Shown: positions 49,500 to 58,739 of the stretch, one piece after another | How positions within the stretch are numbered: position 1 is the first letter of the stretch | Layout: the number at the start of each line of letters is the position of its first letter | Origin: Sphingomonas sp. Leaf357 | Lineage (GTDB): Bacteria; Pseudomonadota; Alphaproteobacteria; Sphingomonadales; Sphingomonadaceae | Direction: 5' to 3' | Assembly (NCBI RefSeq): GCF_001423845.1 | Contig: NZ_LMPM01000003.1 | Span: 124,001-188,000 of the forward strand | Length of the DNA stretch: 64,000 nucleotides | Notes under the pieces: model-generated | The model's input: the letters and a program-made list of their open reading frames with translations, nothing else | What the model was told of the DNA's origin: nothing | Database searches by the model: none | Position numbers and translations under genes: made by a program

Positions 49500-51698
49500 T
49501 CACTCGCCTTTCCGCCGGATGATGCGGGTGGACTGGCGCTGGATCGGCACCGCGACGCGCGGATCCTCGATGCTGCCGTCCCGGCCGGCCGGCGGCAGCG
49601 GCGCGGCGGCGCCGAGATAGTCGCGGACCAGCTGGTCGATGCTCGGCTCGGCATCCGGGTTCTGTCCGGCCTGTTGCAGGCGCAGATAGCCGTAGCGCTG
49701 CTCGGTCACGCGGCGCTGGTCCTCCGGCGTGCGCAGGATCGTCGGGCGGATGAAGATCATCAGATTGGTCTTGGTCCGCTGCTTCGCCTTGGAGCGGAAC
49801 AATTGCCCGATCGCCGGGATGTCGCCGAGCAGCGGGATCTTCTCGATCGTGCGGCGCTCGTCGTCGCTCAGCAGCCCGCCGATCACCGCGATCTGCCCGT
49901 CGTCCACGGTCAGCGTCGTCTCCACCTCGCGCTTGTTGAGGATCAGGTCGCTATTGTCGCCGCTGACCGGGCCCGCGATGCTGCTGACCTGCTGGTGCAG
50001 GAACAATTTGATTGCGCCGGACGAATTGACCTGCGGCTTCACCTCCAGCTGGATGCCGACATTCTCGCGCTGCACGGTGCGGAAGGCGTTGTCGAAATTG
50101 GTGCTGAGCGCCTGCCCCGTGGTGATCGGGATCTCCTGCCCGACGAGGATACGCGCCTCCTGATTGTCGAGCGTCGTCAGGCTCGGGGCCTGCAGCAGGT
50201 TCGAGGTCGTATCGCTCTTCAGCGCATTGATGATCGCGCCGAACACCGTGCTGCCGATCTGCGTGCCGAAGCCGCCGATCCCGCCGGTGGTCCCCAGCAG
50301 CGAATTGATCGCCGCCGTGGTCAGCGAATCGCTGACGGTGCTGTTGGTGCTGGTGGTGACGGTGCTGCCGTTGATCGTCGTGGTCGTGGTGTTGAGCTGC
50401 TGCGCGCCGATCGCGCCGGCGATGGTCAGCAGGTTCGGCGCGGAATTCGAATAGCTGGTCGATGCCAGCACCCCGCCGTCCAGGCTGGCGGCGAGGAATT
50501 GCACGCCGAGCTTGCTGGCGGTGGCATCGGACACTTCCGCCACGATCGCCTCGACCAACACCTGTTCGCGCCGCGTATCGAGCTGGCGGATCACTTCCGA
50601 CAATTGCCGTTGCACCTCGGCCGGCGCGGCGATGACGATCGCGTTCGCGCCGGCGAAGCGCGTGACGACGGACGCAGTGCGCCCGCCTTCCGCGACGATC
50701 GCGGCCTGCCCGGGCGTGCCGCCGCTCGACACCTGCGCGGCCGGCTGTTGCACCTGCGGCTGGCTGAAACTGTTCTGATTGTTGGAACTATTGGCGTTGG
50801 TGCCGCCGAAATTGGAGCGCGACAGCGTGTTGCCGCTGGTCGTCGGCTGGGTCGGCGTCTGGCCGACGAGCTGTTGCAGCACCGGCAGCAATTGCTCTGC
50901 ATCGGCATTCTCGAGGAACTGCACCTTGATCTCGGTGCCGTTCTTGGCACGCGCGTCGAGATCCTGCGCCACCGCGGCGAGGCGGGCGACCGCGGCGGCA
51001 TCGCCGCGCAGCGCGATCGAATTGGAACTGGTGATCGCGACGACGCTGACCCCGCCGGTGGTCGCCGTGCCCTGCCCGCCCTGCTGGCCGGCGGTGAGCG
51101 CCGTCAGCGCGGTGGCGATCTCGCGCGCGCCGGCATTCTTGAGCGCGATCACGCGCGTGGCGGCGGTATCGGTGTCGATCCGGCGCAGCACTTCGCGCAC
51201 GCGGCGGACATTGTCGGCGAAATCGACCACGACCAGGCTGTTGCCGCCGCGATTGGCACTGACCGAGCCCTGCGCGCTGACCAGCGACCGCACCGTCTCC
51301 ACCGCCGATTGCGCATCGACCGAGCGCAGCCGCACGATCTCGGTGACCAGACTGTTGCGGTTCGCGCCGCTCGATCCGACCCGGCTCGGCTGGCTGGCGG
51401 CATTGTCGATCGGCTGGACGCGGAACGCGCCCCCCGCCGCAGGCACCGCGACCAGGCCGTTGGCGCGCAGCGTGGAAAGGAAGATCTCGAAATATTCGGA
51501 CCGGCTAAGCGGATGATCGGTCACCACCGTGACCTTGCCGGCCACGCGGCTGTCGATGATGAAGGTGCGCCCGGTGACCTTGGCGGCATCGGCGATGAAG
51601 GCCCGGATGTCGGCATCGCGCACGTTCAGCGTGGTTTGCGCCCATGCGGGGGTCGCCAGCGCGAGCGCGAGCGCGGCAACTAGAATCGGTTTTTTCAT
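49500..51698 (-). CDS. gspD: Type II secretion outer-membrane secretin GspD
   Basis: 732 residues with a signal peptide (MKKPILVAALALALATPAWA), N0-N3 periplasmic domains (residues 20-350), and the secretin core (VLVEAIVAEVSDATASKLGVQ, LLQAPSLTTLDNQEARILVGQEIPI, VGIQLEVKPQVNSSG). It forms the outer-membrane channel. An Asn/Gln-rich low-complexity linker lies near residue 300. ATG overlaps the gspC stop. It precedes gspE with an intervening repeat. Confidence 0.96.
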   Translation of the reverse strand: MKKPILVAALALALATPAWAQTTLNVRDADIRAFIADAAKVTGRTFIIDSRVAGKVTVVTDHPLSRSEYFEIFLSTLRANGLVAVPAAGGAFRVQPIDNAASQPSRVGSSGANRNSLVTEIVRLRSVDAQSAVETVRSLVSAQGSVSANRGGNSLVVVDFADNVRRVREVLRRIDTDTAATRVIALKNAGAREIATALTALTAGQQGGQGTATTGGVSVVAITSSNSIALRGDAAAVARLAAVAQDLDARAKNGTEIKVQFLENADAEQLLPVLQQLVGQTPTQPTTSGNTLSRSNFGGTNANSSNNQNSFSQPQVQQPAAQVSSGGTPGQAAIVAEGGRTASVVTRFAGANAIVIAAPAEVQRQLSEVIRQLDTRREQVLVEAIVAEVSDATASKLGVQFLAASLDGGVLASTSYSNSAPNLLTIAGAIGAQQLNTTTTTINGSTVTTSTNSTVSDSLTTAAINSLLGTTGGIGGFGTQIGSTVFGAIINALKSDTTSNLLQAPSLTTLDNQEARILVGQEIPITTGQALSTNFDNAFRTVQRENVGIQLEVKPQVNSSGAIKLFLHQQVSSIAGPVSGDNSDLILNKREVETTLTVDDGQIAVIGGLLSDDERRTIEKIPLLGDIPAIGQLFRSKAKQRTKTNLMIFIRPTILRTPEDQRRVTEQRYGYLRLQQAGQNPDAEPSIDQLVRDYLGAAAPLPPAGRDGSIEDPRVAVPIQRQSTRIIRRKGE

Positions 51699-52531
51699 TG
51701 GCCCGCTATCGTGATCGCAAGAGGAAGGGTGTCGGTACCGCGCTCTACCGTCAGCGACAGCGTGCCGCCATTGCCATATTGCGCGGCGAGCCGTTCGATA
51801 TCGCCTTGCCCGGTCACCGGGCGTCCGCCGATCGCGGTGACGATGTCGCCAACACGCAGACCGGCCTGGCGGAATGCCGCGCCCGACCCCTGCGAGCGCA
51901 CGACGAGGCCGCTGACCCGCCCGGCATCGACGCGCGGGATGAAGCCGATATCGCTCTGGATCTGGGCGAGCTTGATGCCGTTGCCGCCGGGTGGCGGCGG
52001 GCCGGCGAGCGACATGGCCGGCGGGCCGCCGGCGGGCGGCGCGACGGGCGTGACCGCCCCAGACTGGTCGAGGAACAGATCCTCGTCCGTGCCGCCGCGC
52101 GAGACGGTGACGTGATCGAACGCGACCGATTTCAGCTTCACGCCCGGGCTGATCTCCTCGCCGACCGCGACGCTCGTCTGCACCCCGTCCGGCCCGGCGA
52201 CGATCGCCGATCCGCCGCCGGTCGCGTCGTCGATCCGCGTGCCATACAGGGTGAGCTGCAGCGAGGTGACGACCGACGGCTTGGGGTCGCCCGCGCTGAG
52301 GCGGAAGAACGGATCGAACCCGCGCAGGATGTCGCTCGGCGATCCCGCGACGCCGGGCTGGTTCGGGCGCCAATGGCCGAGCGGCGTCACCGGCGTGACA
52401 ATCGTCCACACCAGCCGCGCGCATTGCACCGCCAGCACGGCGAGCAACACCAGCTCGAGCGCCGAATAGAGGTTGGTGCGCGGCAGCCGCCGGAGCAGGC
52501 GTCGCGCGCGGGCGTCGAGTTCGAGGCGCAT
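51695..52531 (-). CDS. gspC: Type II secretion protein GspC
   Basis: 278 residues: a short cytoplasmic basic start, one membrane helix (SALELVLLAVLAVQCARLVW), a homology region (TSLQLTLYGTRIDDATGGGSA) and a C-terminal PDZ domain (VSGLVVRSQGSGAAFRQAGL, GDIVTAIGGRPVTG). It connects the inner platform to the secretin and selects substrates. It heads the gspC-N operon, which therefore runs for about 11.4 kb. The prepilin peptidase gspO is not present in the window. Confidence 0.93.
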   Translation of the reverse strand: MRLELDARARRLLRRLPRTNLYSALELVLLAVLAVQCARLVWTIVTPVTPLGHWRPNQPGVAGSPSDILRGFDPFFRLSAGDPKPSVVTSLQLTLYGTRIDDATGGGSAIVAGPDGVQTSVAVGEEISPGVKLKSVAFDHVTVSRGGTDEDLFLDQSGAVTPVAPPAGGPPAMSLAGPPPPGGNGIKLAQIQSDIGFIPRVDAGRVSGLVVRSQGSGAAFRQAGLRVGDIVTAIGGRPVTGQGDIERLAAQYGNGGTLSLTVERGTDTLPLAITIAGQ

Positions 52532-52667
52532 TGGAATTCCCCGGAAGTTCCGCTCTGCTAGGTGGCCTGTGTTACAGTCGGATGTCATGGTTGTGAACTG
52601 GTTGTGACCGGATCGATGCGATTGATCGGGCTGGCGAATCCGCCGCGTCTTTGGCATTCGCATCGGC

Positions 52668-53318
52668 ATGGCTTTGTTCGGCTGCGGCCACCCGTCCGAC
52701 CTGATGATCGCGCATCTGCGTGCGCAGCCGGGCGTGCAGCGCGTGCCCAGCCCGAAACTGACCCTGTTCCTGCGCAAGAGGTTTCTGGAGCCGGAGCTGT
52801 GCGCGGGCATCGTGGCGCTGATCGAGGCGCAGCGCCGGCCCTCGACGATCTCCGATCCCAATGGCGACGCGGCGTTCCGCACCAGCGAGACGTGCGACCT
52901 GAATCCGGCGGATCCCACCGTGATCGAGGTCGAGCGGCGCATCATGGCCTTTACCGGTCTCGATGCCGCGCATGGCGAACCGATGCAGGGCCAGCGTTAT
53001 GCCGTAGGGCAGGAATTCAAGGGGCATACCGACTATTTCGAACCGCAGGGCGCGGACTTCGCGAAATATTGCAGCGTCGCCGGCCAGCGGACCTGGACGG
53101 TAATGATCTATCTCAACGATCCGGCGGCCGGCGGCGCGACTCGGTTCAAGACGATCGACAAGATCGTGCCGCCGGAAATGGGCAAGCTGCTGGCGTGGAA
53201 CAACCTGCGCGCCGACGGGACACCCAATCCGGCGACGATCCATCAGGGTATGAAGGTGCGCGCCGGGGTGAAGTACGTGATTACCAAATGGTTTCGCGAA
53301 CGGCCCTGGGGGTTCTGA
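52668..53318 (+). CDS. Prolyl 4-hydroxylase-like 2OG-Fe(II) oxygenase
   Basis: 216 residues. The metal-binding HxD is in FKGHTDYFEP near residue 119, with the distal His in PATIHQGMKVRAGVKYV and the 2-oxoglutarate-binding basic residue just after. The fold matches bacterial P4H alpha-subunit homologues. It would hydroxylate a proline in an unknown peptide, with O2 and 2-oxoglutarate. The ATG at 52668 is likely, but an ATG at 52704 is possible. It diverges from gspC, sharing the intergenic region. Confidence 0.87.
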   Translation: MALFGCGHPSDLMIAHLRAQPGVQRVPSPKLTLFLRKRFLEPELCAGIVALIEAQRRPSTISDPNGDAAFRTSETCDLNPADPTVIEVERRIMAFTGLDAAHGEPMQGQRYAVGQEFKGHTDYFEPQGADFAKYCSVAGQRTWTVMIYLNDPAAGGATRFKTIDKIVPPEMGKLLAWNNLRADGTPNPATIHQGMKVRAGVKYVITKWFRERPWGF

Positions 53319-53352
53319 GACCGCGCCGCACCGCCATAGTCCATATCCCGCC

Positions 53353-53460
53353 GTCATGCTGAACGTGTTTCAGCATTCAGGCGCGGTCGGAAACCTCATG
53401 GACCGAGCCTTTTTTGGCCGCTGACCGCGCCTGGATCCTGAAATGAGTTCAGGATGACGG
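53353..53460. repeat. Palindromic repeat, family H
   Basis: GTCATGCTGAACGTGTTTCA pairs with the distal TGAAATGAGTTCAGGATGAC and has an inner GCGCGGTCGG/CCGCGC pairing. It sits between the convergent P4H and TonB receptor genes and includes a TTTTTT run, so it may double as a terminator. Confidence 0.82.
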
Positions 53461-53496
53461 AGGCGTGGGAGAAGACGTCAGCCCCTCCCCCGCCAC

Positions 53497-56412
53497 TCAG
53501 AACGTCGTGCTCAGCCCGACCGAAAAGATCCGGCCCTGCTTGTAGCGGTTGGTGAACACCTGGTTGCCATTCTCGAACGTCTGGCCCTCCACGTAGCGCG
53601 TGCCGGTCAGGTTGCGCGCCTCCAGCTTCAACTCCCACTGCCCGCCGACGACCTTGATCCCCTGCCGCGCGACGAGATCGACCCGGATGCCGGGGCGTTC
53701 GATCACATCCGGCTGGAACCCGACGCCGCTGAGGTTCGACGGCCCGCGATTGGTCACCCGCTCGCTGGCATAGTTGAACAGCAGGGTGACCTGCGACAGC
53801 GCCGCCTTGTCCTCGATGCCGAGTTGCAGATTGACGAGATGATCCGACTGGCCGGTGAGCGGCGCGCCGTCGCGGAATTGCAGGCCGGCCGGGCCGAAGC
53901 CGGGCTGGCAACCGCCCAGCGTCTGGCCGAGCACGTTGGGCGCGCATTGCGCATCGGCGGTGATCGACGATTTCGAATAGGTGTAGTTGGCGATCACCAG
54001 CGCCCGGCGCGTCGAGAAGAAATCGCTGTCGAGGAAATCGAGCGGGAAGTATTTCTGCACCTCGATCTCGCCGCCGTACAGCTTGGCCTTGGGCAGGTTG
54101 GTGAAGCCGGTCTGCAGGCGATCGTCAGCGCCGGTGTAGAAGCCGACCTGTTCGACCGGATTCTTGATGTTCTTATAGAAACCGCCGAGCGTGAAGCGCT
54201 GATCGCGCGCGAAGAACCATTCGTAGCGCGCCTCGAAATTGTACAGTTCCGAATCGACGAGGCGCGGGTTGCCGAAGAACAGCCGGTCCGATTCCGGGTC
54301 GCGGAACTGCTGCGGGGCGAGTTCGCGGAATTGTGGGCGGGAGATCGTCTTCGACCCGCTCGCGCGCAACTGCATGTCGCGCGCGAAATTCCACGTCGCG
54401 GTCAGCGCGGGCAGGAAATAATCGTTGTTCAGTCGCGTCGTCGCCGTGCCGATCGGCGTCACGCGCTCGTCCGCCGTCTCGTAGCGTACGCCGATCGTGG
54501 CGCGCACGCCGTCGAGCAGTTCCGCCTCGGCCTGGCCGTAACCGGCATGGATGCGTAGCTTGGCATCATAGGCATAGGCCCCGAGCGGCGTGCTGAACTG
54601 CAACTGGATCTGGTTGATCGCGATCGAATCGAGCGACAGCAGGTAATCCGGGCGCAGCAGATTGTACGGGAAGCCCGGCGCGGTGCCGCCGCCGTTCGCG
54701 GTCTGGTAGTTGAATTGCAAGCGAGTCGATGTGCGGCTGGTATCGGAGAAATAATAGCCGCTCGACAGCGTGATCGGCCGCCCGACATCCAGCTTGTAGG
54801 TCATATCGCCCTGCGCACTGTAGAGATTCTCGTTCAGGCGACTGAAGATGATTGAGGCGAAGGGCGAGAAACGCTGCGTCACCTGATACGCGCCGTTGCA
54901 CTGGAATCCGCCGACCGTCTCATTGGGCAGCGTCACGGTGATCGGCAGGCCGTTGGTCGTCGCGGGCGCGCAGAGATAGTCGAACTGACGCTCGTACGGC
55001 GCGTTGCGCTTCGAATTGGCATAGGCGCCGCGCACGTCGAGCTTCAACGCGTCGGTCAGCTTCAATTCGCCGACCAATTGCCCCTCCATCAACTGGCGTT
55101 CGAACCAGTTGGTATTCTGCTGGAAACGCAAGCCACTGGCATTGTTGTAGAGGATCGCCGCCGAGCCACGCCCCTGCTTCAGCGTGTCGTGGATATAGAC
55201 GCCGGTCGCGCGGATCGTGTTCGGCCCGAATTCATAGCCCATGCCGAGCAGCGCGTTGGCGACGATGCGGTTGTCGGTCAGCAGCGTGCGATAATCGTTG
55301 CGCAGCGTGCCGTCGGCCGAGACGCTGTCCTGCTGCATCGTCTCGCGCGTGCGGAACGTGTTGCTGGCGCTGACCGACGCGATGAGGCCGAGCCGGTCGC
55401 CACCCAGATCGAATACCGCGCCGCCGCTCAATTCGCCCGACCAGTTGGCCGGCAGGTTCGTGTTGCGCTGGAGCAACGTCGTCTGGGCATTGTTGAGCTG
55501 AGCGACCTGATCGCTGGTGATGATGCCGGTGCCGGAGGCGGCGTTGCTGATGAAATCGGGCACCTTGCGCACGCCGCTGTCATAGCCGGTCCAGTCGCTC
55601 TTGCTGCCGCGATAGGTGTAGCCGAGGCCCCCCGTCGTCACCGTATCGGCCGAGATCGAGGCACCGGCGGAGATGAAATTCTTGGCCGGAATCGCCTTGG
55701 TCGTCAGGTTGATGACGCCGCCGCCGAATTCGCCGGGATAGTTCACCGAATAGGTCTTCTGCACCAGCGCCGATCCGACGATGCTGGTCGGGAAGATGTC
55801 GAGCGGCACCGAGCGGCGCAGCGGCTCCGGGCTCGGCAAGGGCGAGCCGTTGAGCATCGACGAGGAATAGCGATCGCCGAGACCGCGCACATAGACGAAG
55901 CCGTTGCCCACGACGCTGAGCCCGGTGACGCGCGACAGGGCGCCGGCGATGTCGCCCTCGCCCGTGCGCGCGATATCCGCGCCGGACAGGACCGAGATCA
56001 CCTGCGGCGTGGCGCGGACGACGTTGGGAATGTTGCGGCCGACGACGACGATCTCTTGCGCAGCCTCGGCGTCGTAGCCGGGGCTGGAGACCTCGACCTG
56101 CTGCTGCGGATCGCCATTCCGGTCCGCCACGGGTGCTTCGGCCGGCGCGGCTTGGGCAGGTGGCGGCGGGGCCGAGGCCGCCGGCACGTTCTGCGCCAGC
56201 GCGGCGGGTGCGATCAGAACGGTCGTGAGCAGGAGCGCCGCGCGCCACCCGTTCGCCCTGAGCCTGTCGAAGGGCTGACTTTCTTCGTGCCGGATGCTCA
56301 TCGCACGAAGAAAGGGCAGTCCTTCGACAAGCTCGGCACGAACGGGGTTGTGGTTTTTCTGATGGAATGCGCGGCGGCTCTGCATGGCCTGAATCCCTGA
56401 ATCGATCGTCAT
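53497..56412 (-). CDS. TonB-dependent outer-membrane receptor, signal peptide altered by a repeat
   Basis: 971 residues. A plug domain (SVLSGADIARTGEGDIAGAL, NGFVYVRGLGDRYSSSMLNG) is followed by a 22-strand-type barrel ending in SVGLSTTF with a C-terminal Phe. The signal peptide core AALLLTTVLIAPAALA lies at residues 58-73, unusually far in, because residues 23-55 come from a family C palindromic repeat. The gene lies directly downstream of a secreted lipoprotein, both behind a probable Pho-box array. The pair probably imports a phosphorus-containing or other nutrient. The start is ATG 56412; a second ATG at 56385 is possible. Confidence 0.9.
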   Translation of the reverse strand: MTIDSGIQAMQSRRAFHQKNHNPVRAELVEGLPFLRAMSIRHEESQPFDRLRANGWRAALLLTTVLIAPAALAQNVPAASAPPPPAQAAPAEAPVADRNGDPQQQVEVSSPGYDAEAAQEIVVVGRNIPNVVRATPQVISVLSGADIARTGEGDIAGALSRVTGLSVVGNGFVYVRGLGDRYSSSMLNGSPLPSPEPLRRSVPLDIFPTSIVGSALVQKTYSVNYPGEFGGGVINLTTKAIPAKNFISAGASISADTVTTGGLGYTYRGSKSDWTGYDSGVRKVPDFISNAASGTGIITSDQVAQLNNAQTTLLQRNTNLPANWSGELSGGAVFDLGGDRLGLIASVSASNTFRTRETMQQDSVSADGTLRNDYRTLLTDNRIVANALLGMGYEFGPNTIRATGVYIHDTLKQGRGSAAILYNNASGLRFQQNTNWFERQLMEGQLVGELKLTDALKLDVRGAYANSKRNAPYERQFDYLCAPATTNGLPITVTLPNETVGGFQCNGAYQVTQRFSPFASIIFSRLNENLYSAQGDMTYKLDVGRPITLSSGYYFSDTSRTSTRLQFNYQTANGGGTAPGFPYNLLRPDYLLSLDSIAINQIQLQFSTPLGAYAYDAKLRIHAGYGQAEAELLDGVRATIGVRYETADERVTPIGTATTRLNNDYFLPALTATWNFARDMQLRASGSKTISRPQFRELAPQQFRDPESDRLFFGNPRLVDSELYNFEARYEWFFARDQRFTLGGFYKNIKNPVEQVGFYTGADDRLQTGFTNLPKAKLYGGEIEVQKYFPLDFLDSDFFSTRRALVIANYTYSKSSITADAQCAPNVLGQTLGGCQPGFGPAGLQFRDGAPLTGQSDHLVNLQLGIEDKAALSQVTLLFNYASERVTNRGPSNLSGVGFQPDVIERPGIRVDLVARQGIKVVGGQWELKLEARNLTGTRYVEGQTFENGNQVFTNRYKQGRIFSVGLSTTF
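56248..56346. repeat. Palindromic repeat, family C, in the TonB receptor signal peptide
   Basis: Arms CCGTTCGCCCTGAGCCTGTC and CAAGCTCGGCACGAACGGGG (partly imperfect) with the inner GACTTTCTTCGTGC / GCACGAAGAAAGGG pairing. Related to the repeats in ccmF and at 40971. It is in frame inside the precursor. Confidence 0.88.
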
Positions 56413-56489
56413 GTAGAGTGTTCGGCGAATGCCGGGGCGGCGCTCGGCGGCCACCCCGGCATCTCTGCCCGTCGGTCGGGCGTACCCGC

Positions 56490-58106
56490 TCAGCGGCCCT
56501 GGCAGCTGAAATAGACCGAGTTGAACACCGGCGGCCCGACATCCTGCAGCGCGGCATCGGCGGGACGGACCGTGCTGCGGCCACCGGCGGTCTGTTCGCC
56601 GGCGATGATGTTCACGCACGCGACGGTGGCTGGCGTCTTCACCACGCCGTTGACGAAGGTCATGTCCGCGCCGCCGCGCAGGCGGATCGCGGCCGGCGCG
56701 AGTGCCGTCTGGACGAAGGTGAAATTGGCATAGCGGCCGAACGTGCGCGGCAGCAGATCCTCGGCATTGTTCGAGTCGATCTCGGTCGAGAACGAGTCGG
56801 CGGTCGCGCCGAGCAGACGCTGCGCGGCGATCATGAACTGGATGTAGCCGCGATACCCGTTGTCGATATCGAAGCCGTCGTCATCCGCGCCGGTGATCGC
56901 GATATATTTGATGTTGGTCGTGCCGCCGAATATCTCGATCCCGTCGTCGGCCGAATTGTGGCTCTGGACGTGATCGATCGCGGTGCCCGAACCGGTGCCG
57001 CCGAGCGTCAGGCCCTGCAACTCGTTGCCGTCGCTGATCGCGATGCCGCTGTAGCGGATCTGCACATATTGAAACGCGCCGCTGCTGTCGGCGGCGGTCG
57101 GCCCGCCATAGAAGCGGCCCGTGACGCCCTCGATCGCCAGCTGGCAGGTCGCGCTGGACCCGGCGGCGTTGTTCGGGCCGGTGCCCGTCGCGCAGACCGA
57201 AACCGGCGCGCGCCCGAGCAAGATCACGCCGCCCCATTGCCCCTGCGACGCATCGCTGACGCCGTTGGCGGTGAGGTTCTGCTGCGACGTGAAGATGATC
57301 GGATTGGCGACGTTGCCGACGGCGTTGATCTTCGCTCCGCGATTGACCAGCAACAGGTCGTTGGTCGCCTCGGTCGAATCGGCGGCGATCACGACGCCCG
57401 GCTCGATGTTGAGCACCGCACCCGAATCCGCGCCGGTCGTGCCGACGTCGGTGCCGACCTCGGTTTGGCCGCGCAGGCGGTAGAAAACGCCGGCGATCTT
57501 GGGCAGGTTGAGTGTGCCGGTGATGACGCTCGGCAGGCGGCACGCGCGGAAGGTGGCGACGAGGCCGTCGTCGATCGTGCCGGTCGGGCAGACCGCGGTC
57601 GAGCCGCCCGTGCCGACCGCCGGCACCGCGGTGCAGCGCGCGCCCGAGCCGCCGAATTCGGCCGAGGTGGAGTTGCAGGTCCAGCCCTGGAAGGCGGTGT
57701 CGGTCGGGCCGTTCAGCGCGCCGACGAAATTGGTGCTGGTGAAGAAGCTGTTGAGCGTCGACGGGTCCATCGCCGGAGTCAGCGACGTCGCGACGGTCGG
57801 GTACACGCCGTTCAGCATGTTCGTGCCGCTGACATTGTTGTTGCTGCCGGCGGTGACCAAAGCGAGCTGTTCGTCGGCGGTGATCGAGATGCCGTTGACG
57901 GCGGTGACGGCGGCGAACTGCGCGGCGGTGATCGCGGTCGGCGACGGCGTGGGCGTCGGGGTCGGCGACGGCGCGGGTGCCGGAACGTTGATGACGACCG
58001 AGCCGGCGCCCGGCGAGGCGACGTCGCTGGCGCCGCTGCACCCGTTGAGCGCGAGTGCCGCGCAGCTGGTCATCAGGACGAGGCCGAGGCGCTTGTAGCT
58101 GGACAT
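56490..58106 (-). CDS. Secreted lipoprotein partner of the TonB receptor
   Basis: 538 residues. The signal peptide ends in a lipobox (ALALNGCSGA, lipid Cys at 23). A Pro-Thr linker (SPTPTPTPSPT) follows, then a domain rich in Gly/Asn with many short repeats (FQYVQIRYSG, IDHVQSHNSADDGIEIFGG, GADDDGFDIDNGYRG) suggesting a right-handed beta-helix. The two Cys pairs may form disulfides. Together with the TonB receptor downstream it probably forms a surface nutrient-binding system. A probable Pho-box array lies upstream, so phosphate starvation control is likely. The ligand is unknown. Confidence 0.82.
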   Translation of the reverse strand: MSSYKRLGLVLMTSCAALALNGCSGASDVASPGAGSVVINVPAPAPSPTPTPTPSPTAITAAQFAAVTAVNGISITADEQLALVTAGSNNNVSGTNMLNGVYPTVATSLTPAMDPSTLNSFFTSTNFVGALNGPTDTAFQGWTCNSTSAEFGGSGARCTAVPAVGTGGSTAVCPTGTIDDGLVATFRACRLPSVITGTLNLPKIAGVFYRLRGQTEVGTDVGTTGADSGAVLNIEPGVVIAADSTEATNDLLLVNRGAKINAVGNVANPIIFTSQQNLTANGVSDASQGQWGGVILLGRAPVSVCATGTGPNNAAGSSATCQLAIEGVTGRFYGGPTAADSSGAFQYVQIRYSGIAISDGNELQGLTLGGTGSGTAIDHVQSHNSADDGIEIFGGTTNIKYIAITGADDDGFDIDNGYRGYIQFMIAAQRLLGATADSFSTEIDSNNAEDLLPRTFGRYANFTFVQTALAPAAIRLRGGADMTFVNGVVKTPATVACVNIIAGEQTAGGRSTVRPADAALQDVGPPVFNSVYFSCQGR

Positions 58107-58192
58107 GAAATTCTCCGATCCGGCTTTGCGCCGGGTTGACCTGCGGGCTGGCTGCCCGACAGCGCGACTCGGATCATCCCCCCGCCGGCTGC

Positions 58193-58276
58193 ATGACGCG
58201 ACTAGGCGTGGCCTGTGACGGCAAGACGCGGATTCGGAGACTCCGGCATGACGGCGCGATGACGGATTTGTGACGG
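58193..58276 (-). promoter_or_regulatory. Probable Pho-box array upstream of the lipoprotein/TonB receptor pair
   Basis: Read on the minus strand, heptamers CCGTCAY recur at 58270-58276, 58259-58265 and 58248-58254, exactly 11 bp apart. Two further near matches at 58215-58221 and 58193-58199 stay in the same 11-bp phase. PhoB binds direct repeats of CTGTCAT-like heptamers at 11-bp spacing, so this looks like a PhoB-bound promoter, about 90-170 bases before the lipoprotein start. Confidence 0.65.
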
Positions 58277-58320
58277 GTGTTACGGATGTGTGACTACTCA
58301 CCCCTCGCCCCAATCCATAT

Positions 58321-58428
58321 CGCTTCCCCGGCGGAGGCCGGGGTCCAGTCGCGAAGGTGGATGTTACGACGCGCAGCGCCCGATCACGTCTGCTTCCCGA
58401 CTGGGCCCCGGCCTCCGCCGGGGAAGCG
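58321..58428. repeat. Palindromic repeat, family E, long copy
   Basis: Arms CGCTTCCCCGGCGGAGGCCG / CGGCCTCCGCCGGGGAAGCG extend to about 31 bp around a spacer rich in GACGCGCAGC. It lies between the Pho-box region and tRNA-Val. Part of a 419-base gene-free stretch (58107-58525). Confidence 0.9.
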
Positions 58429-58490
58429 CCAAACACGATTGTCGTAATTTAACGATGTCGAAACGGCGTGGGGCAACCCAAAACGCAAAA

Positions 58491-58516
58491 GCCCGCCGGT
58501 CCTACGACCGGCGGGC
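58491..58516 (-). terminator. Rho-independent terminator after tRNA-Val
   Basis: GCCCGCCGGT and ACCGGCGGGC pair in a 10-bp GC-rich stem with a 6-base loop, followed on the minus strand by TTTT. It lies 10 bases past the tRNA 3' end. Confidence 0.78.
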
Positions 58517-58525
58517 TTTGTCGGA

Positions 58526-58600
58526 TGGTGGGCGCGACAGGGATTGAACCTGTGACCCCACCCGTGTGAAGGGTGTGCTCTACCGCTGAGCTACGCGCCC
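58526..58600 (-). tRNA. tRNA-Val (CAC)
   Basis: Acceptor GGGCGCG/CGCGCCC, D-arm GCTCAGCGGTAGAGC, anticodon stem CACCC/GGGTG with loop TTCACAC (anticodon CAC), T-arm ACAGG/CCTGT with TTCAATC, discriminator A and an encoded CCA. Total length 75. Confidence 0.94.
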
Positions 58601-58739
58601 ATCCGTTGCTCCGTCCGTCGCCGACATGCCAGCATGTCGGGCCGGGAACGGAACAGGGCGACGTTGCCGCCGCCCTGTTATTGTCGCCTTAATGCGCGCC
58701 GGCGGGACTTGTCCAGCCCCGCCATGCACATCGGGTCGA

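Noticed and set aside
41077..52531. Prepilin peptidase (gspO) in the type II secretion operon
   Set aside because: No polytopic protein with the paired-aspartate motif is found between gspC and gspN, so it must lie elsewhere.
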